Source of the DNA: an uncultured Saprospiraceae bacterium
GTDB taxonomy: Bacteria; Bacteroidota; Bacteroidia; Chitinophagales; Saprospiraceae
NCBI GenBank assembly: GCA_937981555.1
Contig: CALJOK010000042.1
Span: 1 to 64,000, forward strand
Direction: 5' to 3'
DNA length: 64,000 nt
Shown here: positions 1 to 8,483 of the stretch, one piece after another
How the letters are laid out: every line of letters starts with the position of its first letter
Numbering within the stretch: the first letter of the stretch is position 1
Program-made: the position numbers and the translations under genes
The notes under the pieces: model-generated
What the model saw: only the letters and a program-made list of their open reading frames with translations
What the model was told of the DNA's origin: nothing
The model's database searches: none

Positions 1-129
1 AAACTTGAAAAACTAAAGTTTTCTAGCAAGTTGAATCACTTTGCTATGAAATCTAAAATTTACCTTGCTGCTAATAAAGCAGCTTTCAATGAACTTAAAT
101 TACTCAAGACTAATTTCTTGAGTGCGTAA
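1..129 (+). CDS. C-terminal end of an unidentified protein (partial)
   Basis: An open frame enters from the left edge and runs 42 codons to a TAA at 127-129. The encoded tail is Lys- and Leu-rich (it contains FAMKSKIYLAANKAAFNEL and ends in NFLSA). Nothing here identifies a family. It could be the end of a real upstream gene on the plus strand or chance open frame, because 42 codons is short for AT-rich DNA. The 127 bp that follow, up to the P450 start, show no clear promoter. Confidence 0.35.
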   Translation, partial: KLEKLKFSSKLNHFAMKSKIYLAANKAAFNELKLLKTNFLSA

Positions 130-256
130 CATGAGTTAATAATTCATGTTTGTGTACAGCATTTTTCACAGCAATAATTATTAAATTTGAAAACATAAAC
201 TCAAATTCACTTTCACTTAGAAGTACTATACTTAATTAACTGAAAATCAAACACTT

Positions 257-1609
257 ATGAGTAAAAAGATTCCACTCATTCCTCGTCGAACTACTTTAGC
301 TAATGCCTTTAGATTTGTAAAAAATCCGCTTCCTGTTTTAAATGAATTCGTGGAAGATAAAGGAGAAATATTTGCCATGTACATGGGTGGGTTTTCAAAA
401 GCAATCTTCACAACCGATCCAGAAATCGTTCAACATGTGATGCAGAAAAATAATCGGAATTATCGGAAGTCTGAGATTCAAACTAAGATGATTGCTCAAT
501 TTGCAGGGCAGGGTTTGTTGACAAGTGACGGAAGTTACTGGTTGCGACAACGACGTCTGATTCAACCTGGATTCCACCGAGCAAAGTTGGCTGCACTTTC
601 TGATGTGATGTTAAAAGTCGTTCAAGAGTCTTGGAATGATTTAGATAAATTAGCTGCTTCTAATCAACCTTTTGACCTCTCCATTGAAATGACAAAAATG
701 GCTTTTCAAGTAGTCGCAAAATCTCTTTTCACTACAAGTGTAAGCGATGAAGAAATGATTACACTTGCTGACAATATTCAGGAAATTCAAGAATATATTG
801 TTCAAAGACTTCGACAACCATATATGATTCCTTGGTTTTATTTAACAGGAAAATCAAAGCGACAATTGAAGATTTCGAAAGAATCTAGAGCTATCATTTT
901 AAGAATTATTCAAGAGCGAAGAGCAAGTGGAAAATCTCATGATGATCTTTTGGATATGCTTTTGGCAGCTCGATATGAAGATACCAACGAAGGAATGACC
1001 GATCTACAATTGCTAGATGAGTCTTTGATTCTTTTTGTCGCAGGCCACGAGACTTCTGCCAATGCACTTTCTTGGGCATTTTATTTATTATGCGAAAATC
1101 CAGCTGCTACTAAAAAAATTCGATCTGAATATCAAGAAGTAGTTGGAGATCGGAAAGTAGAATTCTCTGATTTTCCAAAATTAAAATACACCACTCAAGT
1201 CATTCAAGAGACGATGCGAATTTATCCTCCTGCTTGGATTACAGATCGATTAGCCAACGAACCTGATGATATCAAAGATTATCACATTCCAAAGGATCGA
1301 ATGTTTGCTATTTATATTTATGGACTTCATCACTCCAAAAAATATTGGAAGGAACCTGAAAATTTTATCCCAGAAAGATTTGAAAAAGAAAATATGAAGG
1401 GAAAACCATCTTTTGCCTACATGCCTTTCGGAGGTGGTCCAAGACTTTGCATTGGAAATAATTTTGCCATGATGGAAATGCAAATGGTTATTTTGGAGTT
1501 GTTAAAAAGATATGATTTTGAACTAGTAAAAGATCAAAAAATTGAAGCGATGCCCTACGTGACACTTCAACCAAAATATGGCATACAAATAAAAATAAAG
1601 AAGAGATGA
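257..1609 (+). CDS. Cytochrome P450 monooxygenase
   Basis: A 450-residue soluble P450 of normal bacterial length. The C-helix WLRQR lies near residue 95 (heme propionate contact). The I-helix oxygen-activating AGHET is near 262-266, the K-helix ExxR appears as ETMR near 318, and the heme loop FGGGPRLCIG has its Cys ligand near residue 397. No membrane anchor is seen, so it should be cytosolic. It will need an electron donor. None is directly adjacent, but a ferredoxin-like Fer4_19/CDGSH protein is encoded convergently 650 bp away (2263-2697); a partnership is only a guess. Sequence style resembles the CYP4/CYP102-like bacterial group that hydroxylates lipids, but the substrate cannot be read from sequence. 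Confidence 0.95.
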   Translation: MSKKIPLIPRRTTLANAFRFVKNPLPVLNEFVEDKGEIFAMYMGGFSKAIFTTDPEIVQHVMQKNNRNYRKSEIQTKMIAQFAGQGLLTSDGSYWLRQRRLIQPGFHRAKLAALSDVMLKVVQESWNDLDKLAASNQPFDLSIEMTKMAFQVVAKSLFTTSVSDEEMITLADNIQEIQEYIVQRLRQPYMIPWFYLTGKSKRQLKISKESRAIILRIIQERRASGKSHDDLLDMLLAARYEDTNEGMTDLQLLDESLILFVAGHETSANALSWAFYLLCENPAATKKIRSEYQEVVGDRKVEFSDFPKLKYTTQVIQETMRIYPPAWITDRLANEPDDIKDYHIPKDRMFAIYIYGLHHSKKYWKEPENFIPERFEKENMKGKPSFAYMPFGGGPRLCIGNNFAMMEMQMVILELLKRYDFELVKDQKIEAMPYVTLQPKYGIQIKIKKR

Positions 1610-1622
1610 TATAAAATAGTGT

Positions 1623-1673
1623 ATGCTTAACGGTGAATACAAATAACCTAATTAACCGTTCACCGTTAAGCAT
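1623..1673. repeat. Inverted repeat, 15-bp perfect arms, at a convergent junction
   Basis: Arms 1623-1637 and 1659-1673 are exact reverse complements (core TTAACGGTGAA) around a 21-nt loop. It sits between the 3' ends of the P450 gene and the leftward cobalamin adenosyltransferase gene, so it could end transcription from both sides, though there is no U-tract. The arm sequence resembles the repeat at 18687-18746. Confidence 0.8.
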
Positions 1674-1679
1674 TAACCA

Positions 1680-2231
1680 TTATTTCGCAGGTATCCAAGG
1701 AAGTTCCTTCGCATCGAGTTTCATTCCGACCCATCGAGAAAGAACAAATAAATAATCAGATAAGCGATTCAAGTATTGAATTAAAATATCAGGTACTTCG
1801 TCGATGATCGCCAATCCAACCACTCCCCTTTCTGCTCTTCGACACACACATCTTGCAATATGAATTTGCGAAACAATCGGATGGCCTCCAGGTAAAATAA
1901 AAGTTTTCAATGGAGGTAAATCTGCTTCCATTCGATCAATTTCTTTTTCCAATAAGGTAATCGCAGATTCTTTTACTTCAGGAACATTCATTGCTTTGGA
2001 AGGATCGCTTGCTAAATTTGAACCGACTTCAAACAATCGATTTTGCACATTTTCCAAAACACCTTCTGTTGTTGGATATTCCGTCAAATCTCGGATTAGT
2101 CCAATCCATGAATTCAATTCATCGACCGTTCCATAACTTTCAATTCGAAGATGACTCTTTGGTAATCGTTTTCCTCCAAACAAACCTGTTTCTCCTGAGT
2201 CTCCAGTTTTTGTATAAATTTTAAATGCCAT
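1680..2231 (-). CDS. PduO-type cob(I)alamin adenosyltransferase
   Basis: A 183-residue protein of the ATP:cob(I)alamin adenosyltransferase family (PduO type), which transfers adenosyl from ATP to reduced cobalamin to make coenzyme B12. The N-terminal ATP-binding motif TKTGDSGETGL is at residues 7-17 and the active-site helix CRRAERG near 130. Length is usual for the family. It starts 31 bp downstream of the Fer4/CDGSH gene on the same strand and could be cotranscribed with it. No B12 riboswitch or B12 synthesis gene is visible, so it probably serves salvage for B12 enzymes encoded elsewhere. Confidence 0.93.
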   Translation of the reverse strand: MAFKIYTKTGDSGETGLFGGKRLPKSHLRIESYGTVDELNSWIGLIRDLTEYPTTEGVLENVQNRLFEVGSNLASDPSKAMNVPEVKESAITLLEKEIDRMEADLPPLKTFILPGGHPIVSQIHIARCVCRRAERGVVGLAIIDEVPDILIQYLNRLSDYLFVLSRWVGMKLDAKELPWIPAK

Positions 2232-2262
2232 TATGTTTAATTAATATTTTTAGTTTAAATTT

Positions 2263-2697
2263 TTATCCAACAAATCCCGCACTTGTGTGCGAACCATCAC
2301 AATATGGTTTTCGAGAAGAAGCTCCACATCGGCAGAAAGCTGTTTTTTTATTTTTTAAAATTACACTTCCATCTGCTTGAGTCAACTTAATTTCTCCATC
2401 AATCACCATCGGCCCATTTTTCATTAATTCTATCAGAGTATTTACTGGTGGCTGTGATGCTTGTGTTTCTGATTTTTCATTTCCCAAAATAGATAAAGCT
2501 CCCGAAGGACAATCTTTCACTTGATTAATAATTGATTGCGTATCTGCTCCTTCAATGTTAATCCAAGGTTTAGATTTTGCATCAAAAACTTCGGGAAGAC
2601 CTCTAACACAATTACCTGCATGAATGCATTTACTTGGCTCCCACACAACGGTTACTTCTCCGTTAGAATATTTTTTTACGATTTTATTTTTATCCAT
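2263..2697 (-). CDS. Two-cluster Fe-S protein: Fer4_19 ferredoxin domain plus CDGSH zinc-finger-type domain
   Basis: A 144-residue cytosolic protein with two Fe-S modules. Residues 15-70 form a divergent monocluster ferredoxin with C24, C30 and C63 (CIHAGNC and DCPSGAL). Residues 119-137 carry the CDGSH pattern with C122, C124, C133 and H137, the 3Cys-1His ligand set of [2Fe-2S] mitoNEET-like proteins. This fusion is known in bacteria, usually without an assigned role; electron or cluster transfer is the family expectation. It lies upstream of the cobalamin adenosyltransferase gene, where a reductant for Co(II) would be useful. That link is inference from position only. Confidence 0.9.
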   Translation of the reverse strand: MDKNKIVKKYSNGEVTVVWEPSKCIHAGNCVRGLPEVFDAKSKPWINIEGADTQSIINQVKDCPSGALSILGNEKSETQASQPPVNTLIELMKNGPMVIDGEIKLTQADGSVILKNKKTAFCRCGASSRKPYCDGSHTSAGFVG

Positions 2698-2765
2698 TTT
2701 TTAGCTTTTTGGTTAAAAAAATTGAGACTCAAAGTAAACAATAAATCATAAGTTATTGTTGAAAA

Positions 2766-2799
2766 ATAAAAAAAAGCGAATTTGATTTTATTCAAATTC
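2766..2799 (-). terminator. Rho-independent terminator after the LolD-like gene
   Basis: On the minus strand an 8-bp stem (2778-2785 with 2792-2799) and a 6-nt loop are followed by a run of nine T and then TATTTTTC. It lies 43 bp past the stop of the ABC ATPase gene, fitting the end of the gatC-ABC transcript. Confidence 0.75.
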
Positions 2800-2841
2800 A
2801 CTCTCAAATTATTTTAACAATCGTAAACTAAAAACTTGGTT

Positions 2842-3552
2842 TTATCTTTCTGCTGCTCGAACAATTTTCTCATTCATCTTATCTGATTCTACCAATCCAT
2901 CTCTCAACCTGATAATTCGATGCGCATGTTCAGCAATGTCAGGCTCATGAGTAACTAAAATAATTGTATTGCCTTGTTCATGTAACCTTTCCAAAATTTC
3001 CATGATCTCTATGGAAGTTTTAGTATCCAAATTTCCCGTCGGCTCATCGGCAAGAATAATCGCAGGGTCATTTACCAAAGCTCGAGCAATGGCAACTCTC
3101 TGACGTTGGCCTCCTGAAAGTTCGTTAGGTCTATGATCCATTCGATCACCTAATCCTACAGCATTTAATGCTTTCGCCGCTTTTTCCTTTCTTGCTTTTT
3201 TGCCCAAACCAGCATAAACTAATGGCAACGCTACATTATCCAAAGAAGATAATCGAGGCAATAGATTAAAGGTTTGGAAAACGAATCCAATTTCTTTATT
3301 TCGAACTTCTGCCAGTTCTCCGTCGGTCATTTGACTCACATCTATGTCATTCAAAAAATAATTCCCGCTACTCGGCGTGTCCAAACAACCTAACAAATTC
3401 ATCAAAGTTGATTTACCAGAACCAGATGGTCCCATTAAAGCAACGTATTCATTTTTTCTAATATCAACGGAAACATTCTTCAAGGCATGAATTTCTTCCA
3501 CCCCCATGATGTAGGTTTTCCGCAATTCTTTAACTGTAATTATTGGATTCAT
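2842..3552 (-). CDS. ABC transporter ATP-binding protein of the LolD/MacB group
   Basis: A 236-residue ATPase with Walker [10 protein letters not shown] at 41-49, Q-loop QTFNLL, signature LSGGQRQR and Walker [13 protein letters not shown] followed by the H-loop THE. Length and motif spelling match the MacB/LolD/FtsE-like group that powers lipoprotein release or efflux through FtsX-like permeases. No permease gene is adjacent, so its partner must be elsewhere. It starts 33 bp after gatC on the same strand, so the two are likely cotranscribed. The exact substrate cannot be stated. Confidence 0.9.
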   Translation of the reverse strand: MNPIITVKELRKTYIMGVEEIHALKNVSVDIRKNEYVALMGPSGSGKSTLMNLLGCLDTPSSGNYFLNDIDVSQMTDGELAEVRNKEIGFVFQTFNLLPRLSSLDNVALPLVYAGLGKKARKEKAAKALNAVGLGDRMDHRPNELSGGQRQRVAIARALVNDPAIILADEPTGNLDTKTSIEIMEILERLHEQGNTIILVTHEPDIAEHAHRIIRLRDGLVESDKMNEKIVRAAER

Positions 3553-3585
3553 TTTATCTTTTTGTTGATTGAATTTTAGTCTAAC

Positions 3586-3873
3586 TTACTTAATAACTTT
3601 CGGCACCTTAAAAAATTGCTCATTCTTATCAGGTGCATTTCGAAGCGCATCTTTTCGATCGACTTGATTAGCTACTTTATCCTCTCGCCACACATTTTGT
3701 TGTTCATTGATATAAATGAGTGGTTCGACATCATCAGTATTAAGCTCATCCATTTTTTCTACCATTTGCAGAATATTATTGAGGTCATTTCTGATTCCTT
3801 CTTTTTCAGTATCTGAAAGTTCCAAACGAGCTAAGTGTTCGAGTTTCGAAATTAATGATTGATCTATTTTCAT
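3586..3873 (-). CDS. gatC: Glu-tRNA(Gln)/Asp-tRNA(Asn) amidotransferase subunit C
   Basis: A 95-residue protein of the GatC family, the small clamp subunit of GatCAB, which amidates misacylated Glu-tRNA(Gln) or Asp-tRNA(Asn). The pattern is typical: N-terminal SKLEHLARLELSDTE, a middle segment LNTDDVEPL, and a tail with R-DKV and KNEQFFKVPKVI. The gatA and gatB genes are not here, a common situation in this phylum. It heads a two-gene leftward group with the ABC ATPase. Confidence 0.93.
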   Translation of the reverse strand: MKIDQSLISKLEHLARLELSDTEKEGIRNDLNNILQMVEKMDELNTDDVEPLIYINEQQNVWREDKVANQVDRKDALRNAPDKNEQFFKVPKVIK

Positions 3874-4162
3874 TTTAAAATATTAGATGATTGATAGGTT
3901 TTTATCTGTCAATCGCATTATTTTGTTCTTTTCCAAAAATGGAATTGCAAATTAACCTTTTTTAAAACACAATATTAAAAAGCTCTCCTTGAATTTTAAA
4001 GCTTAACAAGTTTTTCACAACTTCTCAAAATTTAGTGGAAAACTTTAAACCCTTACATTCAGAAAATAAATATAGGAATTGTATTTTCGCAACATATTAG
4101 ACAAGCTAGAAGCACATCAGCTTTTGATAAAATCATAATACACAAATCTCTAAAAGATAACA

Positions 4163-4807
4163 ATGAAGTCGGAGGAAACAAAAAAAGAAGTCAAATACGT
4201 AGCTGTTGCTGGAAATATTGGCGCAGGAAAAACCACACTTTGTACTCAATTAGGTAAAAATTTTGGTTGGGAAGTTCAGTATGAATCTACTGATGATAAC
4301 CCTTACCTCAATGATTTTTATGGCGATATGCAACGTTGGTCTTTCAATTTGCAAGTTTATTTTCTCAATAGTCGATATAGACAAATTTTGAAAATTTTAA
4401 ATGGAGAAAAAACGGTTATTCAAGATCGAACGATTTTTGAAGATGCTTTTATTTTTGCTCCTAATTTGCATGATATGGGATTGATGACGACACGTGATTT
4501 TGAAAACTATTCTGATCTTTTTAAGACGATGACTTCGCAGGTGCAAGCACCAGATTTGTTAATTTATTTGAAAGCAGATATTTCTACTTTGGTTTCACAT
4601 ATTCAATCGCGAGGTAGAGATTATGAAGGAAATATGAGTTTAGATTATTTGAAAAGATTGAATCAACGATACGAAGATTGGATTGCAGGATATACAGCAG
4701 GTAAACTTTTAGTGATTGATGTGAATACGATGGATTTTAAAAATAATCCAGAAGATTTGGGAAAAGTCATGAATATGGTTTCCGCAGAGTTGCACGGTTT
4801 ATTTTAA
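4163..4807 (+). CDS. Deoxynucleoside kinase (dNK family)
   Basis: A 214-residue salvage kinase that phosphorylates deoxynucleosides. The P-loop AGNIGAGKTTL is at residues 16-26, the DR motif with the following acid residue is in QDRTIFEDA, and the LID-like Arg cluster is QSRGRDYEG. Length fits the deoxyadenosine/deoxyguanosine kinase group found in Bacteroidota and Firmicutes, but base specificity cannot be fixed. It is monocistronic; a near-consensus -7 box (TATTTTCG) lies about 80 bp upstream. Confidence 0.9.
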   Translation: MKSEETKKEVKYVAVAGNIGAGKTTLCTQLGKNFGWEVQYESTDDNPYLNDFYGDMQRWSFNLQVYFLNSRYRQILKILNGEKTVIQDRTIFEDAFIFAPNLHDMGLMTTRDFENYSDLFKTMTSQVQAPDLLIYLKADISTLVSHIQSRGRDYEGNMSLDYLKRLNQRYEDWIAGYTAGKLLVIDVNTMDFKNNPEDLGKVMNMVSAELHGLF

Positions 4808-4831
4808 ATGAAAAATAAACTCAAAAAATGG

Positions 4832-4866
4832 AAAGTGAATAATTACCGGTGGCAATTATTCACTTT
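4832..4866. terminator. Bidirectional terminator between dNK and a small membrane protein gene
   Basis: 13-bp perfect arms (4832-4844 and 4854-4866) with a 9-nt loop, followed on the plus strand by TTGTTTTT. The right arm overlaps the last codons of the leftward gene ending at 4860. Confidence 0.8.
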
Positions 4867-5066
4867 TTGTTTTTAGCTAATGGTTCCTTTTTCTTAGCGG
4901 AAGGCTTTTCATCTTGGAAAAATTCTTTGACGGTATCAGTAATTTTGTCGCCCATTTCAGTTCCAAAAGTGAGTCCTCCAATAAGTAATACATGAAAAAT
5001 GATAGTGAAAAGTAATGCTTTTCTCCTTGTGATTTTTTCCGCTCGTTTAAATTGAAAATTATTCAT
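4860..5066 (-). CDS. Small single-pass membrane protein, function unknown
   Basis: A 68-residue protein: a basic N-terminus (RAEKITRRK), one transmembrane segment near residues 17-35 (ALLFTIIFHVLLIGGLTFG), an acidic-amphipathic stretch, and a very Lys-rich tail (KPSAKKKEPLAKNKK). The arrangement recalls the N-terminal anchor of TonB-type proteins without the TonB domain. I do not recognise a named family. It has its own terminator overlapping its 3' end, which supports a real expressed gene. Confidence 0.7.
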   Translation of the reverse strand: MNNFQFKRAEKITRRKALLFTIIFHVLLIGGLTFGTEMGDKITDTVKEFFQDEKPSAKKKEPLAKNKK

Positions 5067-5274
5067 TATACCATTTTTTTAATATCGTTTTAAAAAGTAA
5101 TATTTGAAAAACGAAAAACGTGCCGAACTTAGTGGGTTTTTACTTGTTAATGTTTTTATAAAAAAATAAAAAACTGGATTTAATAATTTATTTTTTCAAT
5201 CGCAAAATGGAAAATCCAAACTATTGATTTCCAGCTTTTTACCTATTAAATTTATTTACTACATATCTTTTCTT

Positions 5275-5925
5275 ATGTTAAAAAAAATATTAAAAAATTT
5301 AGCTCCTACCTCCACACAACTAGTTGCTGTTTCCAAAACAAAACCTGCGGAAGCAATTCAAGAATTATACGACCAAGGACAACGAGTTTTTGGAGAAAAT
5401 AAAGTTCAAGAATTGACCTGGAAATATGAAGCGCTTCCTAAAGATATTGAGTGGCATGCTATCGGACATTTGCAAACGAATAAGGTAAAGTATATCGCTC
5501 CTTTTGTTGCCTTGATTCACTCCGTCGAGAGTCTGAAGTTGATGAAAGAGATTGACAAGCAAGCAAAGAAAAATAATCGAGTCATCGAGATTTTATTACA
5601 ATTTCATATTGCTGAAGAGGACACCAAATTTGGTCTTGACTTGTCAGAGGCTCAGGAAATTTTAAATAGTGAGTTTTATAAAAATACGCAGAATATTAAA
5701 GTCGTCGGAGTGATGGGAATGGCTACTTTTACGCATGATAAAAATCAAGTACGAAAAGAATTCCGAACGTTGAAAAAGTTTTTTGATGAGCTAAAAAAGA
5801 AATTTTTTGAAAACGAAAATAGCTTTAAAGAAATCTCCATGGGAATGTCTGGTGATTATGAGATTGCAGCAGCAGAAGGTAGTACAATGGTGAGGGTTGG
5901 AAGTTTGTTATTTGGGGCAAGATGA
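5275..5925 (+). CDS. YggS-family PLP homeostasis protein
   Basis: A 216-residue single-domain PLP-binding protein (YggS/PROSC family, alanine-racemase-like barrel without racemase activity) that buffers pyridoxal phosphate. The PLP lysine lies in LVAVSKTKP, followed by FGENKVQE; GHLQTNKVK and the C-terminal SMGMSGDYEIA complete the family signature. The first ATG (5275) is chosen; an in-frame TTG at 5224 would add an unlike hydrophobic stretch. It is monocistronic and faces the FG-GAP gene. Confidence 0.93.
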   Translation: MLKKILKNLAPTSTQLVAVSKTKPAEAIQELYDQGQRVFGENKVQELTWKYEALPKDIEWHAIGHLQTNKVKYIAPFVALIHSVESLKLMKEIDKQAKKNNRVIEILLQFHIAEEDTKFGLDLSEAQEILNSEFYKNTQNIKVVGVMGMATFTHDKNQVRKEFRTLKKFFDELKKKFFENENSFKEISMGMSGDYEIAAAEGSTMVRVGSLLFGAR

Positions 5926-5943
5926 TTTTGAATACCTATATCG

Positions 5944-6010
5944 AATAAGGAATTCCCAATCTCCAACTGGTCTTCGAGAAGCAGTTGTTGGAGATTGGAA
6001 ATTCCTTATT
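5944..6010. repeat. Inverted repeat with 24-bp arms at a convergent junction
   Basis: Arms 5944-5967 and 5987-6010 pair over 23 of 24 positions (core CCAATCTCCAAC) around a 19-nt loop. It fills the gap between the ends of the YggS and FG-GAP genes. No U-tract follows, so it is not a standard intrinsic terminator, though it may stop transcription. Confidence 0.85.
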
Positions 6011-6027
6011 GAATATTCTATATTCAT

Positions 6028-8274
6028 TTATTTCTTAACTAATTTTTTCATCCCTCGATTCTCCCCAATAGTAATTTCACAAAAATAAATTCCCGCAGGT
6101 AATCGTCTTAAATCAATTCCTGATTTCCAATACGGAAGTGATTTTTCCAAAACAATTTGTCCAACTGAACTGATCATTCTCAATTGTGTTTTTCCTTCCT
6201 TAAATCCATCCACTTCAAAATAGACAAAGTCGCTCGCAGGATTAGGTAACACCTTGATATTCAACAAATTATTGTTAACTAAATTATTATTCGGCACCGC
6301 TGAATCTGATGTAAAAAACCCTAAGCCTCCTCGGCTATTTCCGACGATATAATCCATTTTTCCATTCCCATTAATATCTGCAATATCAAGGTGAGTTATT
6401 TGCCCTTCTCTAATTTTTCCAAAGGTAGAATCGACCATAGTAAACGCTCCATCTAAGTTACCATCTATGTTTTCAAAGACCTCAATTCGCCCTCGTTGAG
6501 TTCCAACATATAAAACATATTCTCCATCTACATCAATCATTTTTGGAGAAGCAGAGCCATCAAACCCTGGATAAATCCGAGTATCAATTTCACCAAAAGA
6601 AGAAATATTGGGAGCTGTGAATTGGTCAGGTTCAAATTGTGGATCACTAGCCGTTCCGAAATTAGGATAATAAATAATTTTCCCTAATCGCCAACCAACT
6701 AGCAAGTCATTTAATCCATCTCGATTGACATCAACAATTTGAGGATTGACACCTTGCCCTGCATCAATACCTTGATAATTTAAATCAGCCATTCCAAAAG
6801 AAAATGGATTTCCAGCTCCTGCTGTATTTTCAAAATAAACCAACTTACCTGTCTCCTCTCCTATCAACAAATCCAAATCCCCATCATTATCCAAATCTCC
6901 AAAAGTTGGCGAAAAATTAAAATAACTACTCGTAGAATTATACTGATTCAATCCTAAATAATTATCATCAGCCAACTTGTATTTTGGCGTAGTTAACGTT
7001 CCAACATTTTCATACAAGAACAATCGAGAATCTTTATTTCCACCTGGCAAGAAGTAAGTAATATTTCCGACTACCATATCCATCAATCCATCAGCATTGA
7101 CATCGGCAAAAGCAGGATTAGCACCTGTTCCATTATCGATCATCGTTTCCACCAAAAAGTCATTTTGCTGAAATTCAAATGCTGGAAATTCATTGTCCGT
7201 TACATTTTTATAAAACCAAATATTTTCATTGTCTTCCGAAGATTTAAAATTATTAGGCGCTGCAATCAAATCTTTTTTTCCATCATTATCCATGTCCAAA
7301 TAAAATCCTGCTAAAAAAATCGGCATATCCACAGAGACATCATAACTTGGATAAGTTGGATCAAAATCAACTATAAATGAATTTTCAGAATCTCCCCCAT
7401 TTTCTAAATAAACCAAAGTCTCCCCACTTAAATCTCCCAAAATAATTTCTTTGTCACCATCATTATTATCATCAAAACTCAAAATTGTAGATCCCGAATG
7501 TCGAGTGTCTACAACTGGATTCCAAAGTGATGGACAAATATCTGTATCTGTTCCTAACTGAATTTCAGAACTCAAACCTGCTTCCTTAAAATTACCCCAA
7601 CAGTCATCGTACAATTCAAACTTCAAACTATCTAAACCAAACCCCATTTCTACAGAAAGATTTTTATACATTTCTACCGTCGCTCCCCCTAAGTCAAAAG
7701 TCAAAATATCCAAGTCGCCATCATTGTCAATATCATCAATCGCTGGAAGGTCTTCATTGGTGATTGCGATTTGTGGATATGTTCCATTTGGAATTAAAAA
7801 TGATAAAAGATTGTGCGGACCATCAGCATGAAACAATCGAGTGAAAGTAATTTTATCATTCTCGTAGCTTCCTTGGTGAACTTTCAATCCATGAATTCCA
7901 GGACTGTCTGAGTAGGAAAACATATCCATTATACCATCTCCATTATAGTCTCGAAGTAATACCCAACCTTTCGTATCTGGAAAATTTTCCGCGTACTCAG
8001 GTGCAAATTCATATGCAGCGCCAGTTGTAGAACCATTGTTTAAAAATGTAATATGAACTTCACCCGACTTATCAAAAAAATGCGCATCCAATACTCCGTC
8101 ATTATTCAAATCGACTGCGTTAATTTCTGGAGAGTTTAATCCTCCAGCAAATGGGTTTTGTAAATCCAAACCATTTTTCTCAAAACCAACATCAAATCTT
8201 CGAATATCTTGAGCATCGGTTTTTTTTCCAAAAAAAATAAAAACAACAAGGAAAGAAAGGAAAATTCTATTCAT
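6028..8274 (-). CDS. Secreted FG-GAP/VCBS repeat protein with type IX sorting domain
   Basis: A 748-residue exported protein. The chosen ATG at 8274 gives a clean signal peptide (MNRIFLSFLVVFIFFG...DAQ); a further upstream start is less likely. The body holds many FG-GAP/VCBS units with Asp-rich calcium loops such as DLNNDGVLD, DIDNDGDLD, DLDNDGDLD and DVNADGLMD, suggesting an integrin-like beta propeller. The last ~80 residues form a T9SS type A sorting domain (KVLPNPASDFVYFEV ... LPAGIYFCEI ... MKKLVKK). It is therefore probably exported by the Por/T9SS system and attached at the surface or released. Binding target unknown. Confidence 0.93.
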   Translation of the reverse strand: MNRIFLSFLVVFIFFGKKTDAQDIRRFDVGFEKNGLDLQNPFAGGLNSPEINAVDLNNDGVLDAHFFDKSGEVHITFLNNGSTTGAAYEFAPEYAENFPDTKGWVLLRDYNGDGIMDMFSYSDSPGIHGLKVHQGSYENDKITFTRLFHADGPHNLLSFLIPNGTYPQIAITNEDLPAIDDIDNDGDLDILTFDLGGATVEMYKNLSVEMGFGLDSLKFELYDDCWGNFKEAGLSSEIQLGTDTDICPSLWNPVVDTRHSGSTILSFDDNNDGDKEIILGDLSGETLVYLENGGDSENSFIVDFDPTYPSYDVSVDMPIFLAGFYLDMDNDGKKDLIAAPNNFKSSEDNENIWFYKNVTDNEFPAFEFQQNDFLVETMIDNGTGANPAFADVNADGLMDMVVGNITYFLPGGNKDSRLFLYENVGTLTTPKYKLADDNYLGLNQYNSTSSYFNFSPTFGDLDNDGDLDLLIGEETGKLVYFENTAGAGNPFSFGMADLNYQGIDAGQGVNPQIVDVNRDGLNDLLVGWRLGKIIYYPNFGTASDPQFEPDQFTAPNISSFGEIDTRIYPGFDGSASPKMIDVDGEYVLYVGTQRGRIEVFENIDGNLDGAFTMVDSTFGKIREGQITHLDIADINGNGKMDYIVGNSRGGLGFFTSDSAVPNNNLVNNNLLNIKVLPNPASDFVYFEVDGFKEGKTQLRMISSVGQIVLEKSLPYWKSGIDLRRLPAGIYFCEITIGENRGMKKLVKK

Positions 8275-8483
8275 AATATTTCTGTGAATTAGGTAATGAA
8301 TTTGTTTACAATTTTTACATTGCAATAATTAATTTGTTACTTTAAAATTAAGAAAAACAAAGGAACGAAAATTAGAACAAAGTTTAAATATTAAAGGTTT
8401 GCATGGCACTTGTCAAAACTTAGAAGTTGTTTTAATTTTTCTCAACCTCACTTTTGTTTTAAAACATTAATAATCAGCATTTT

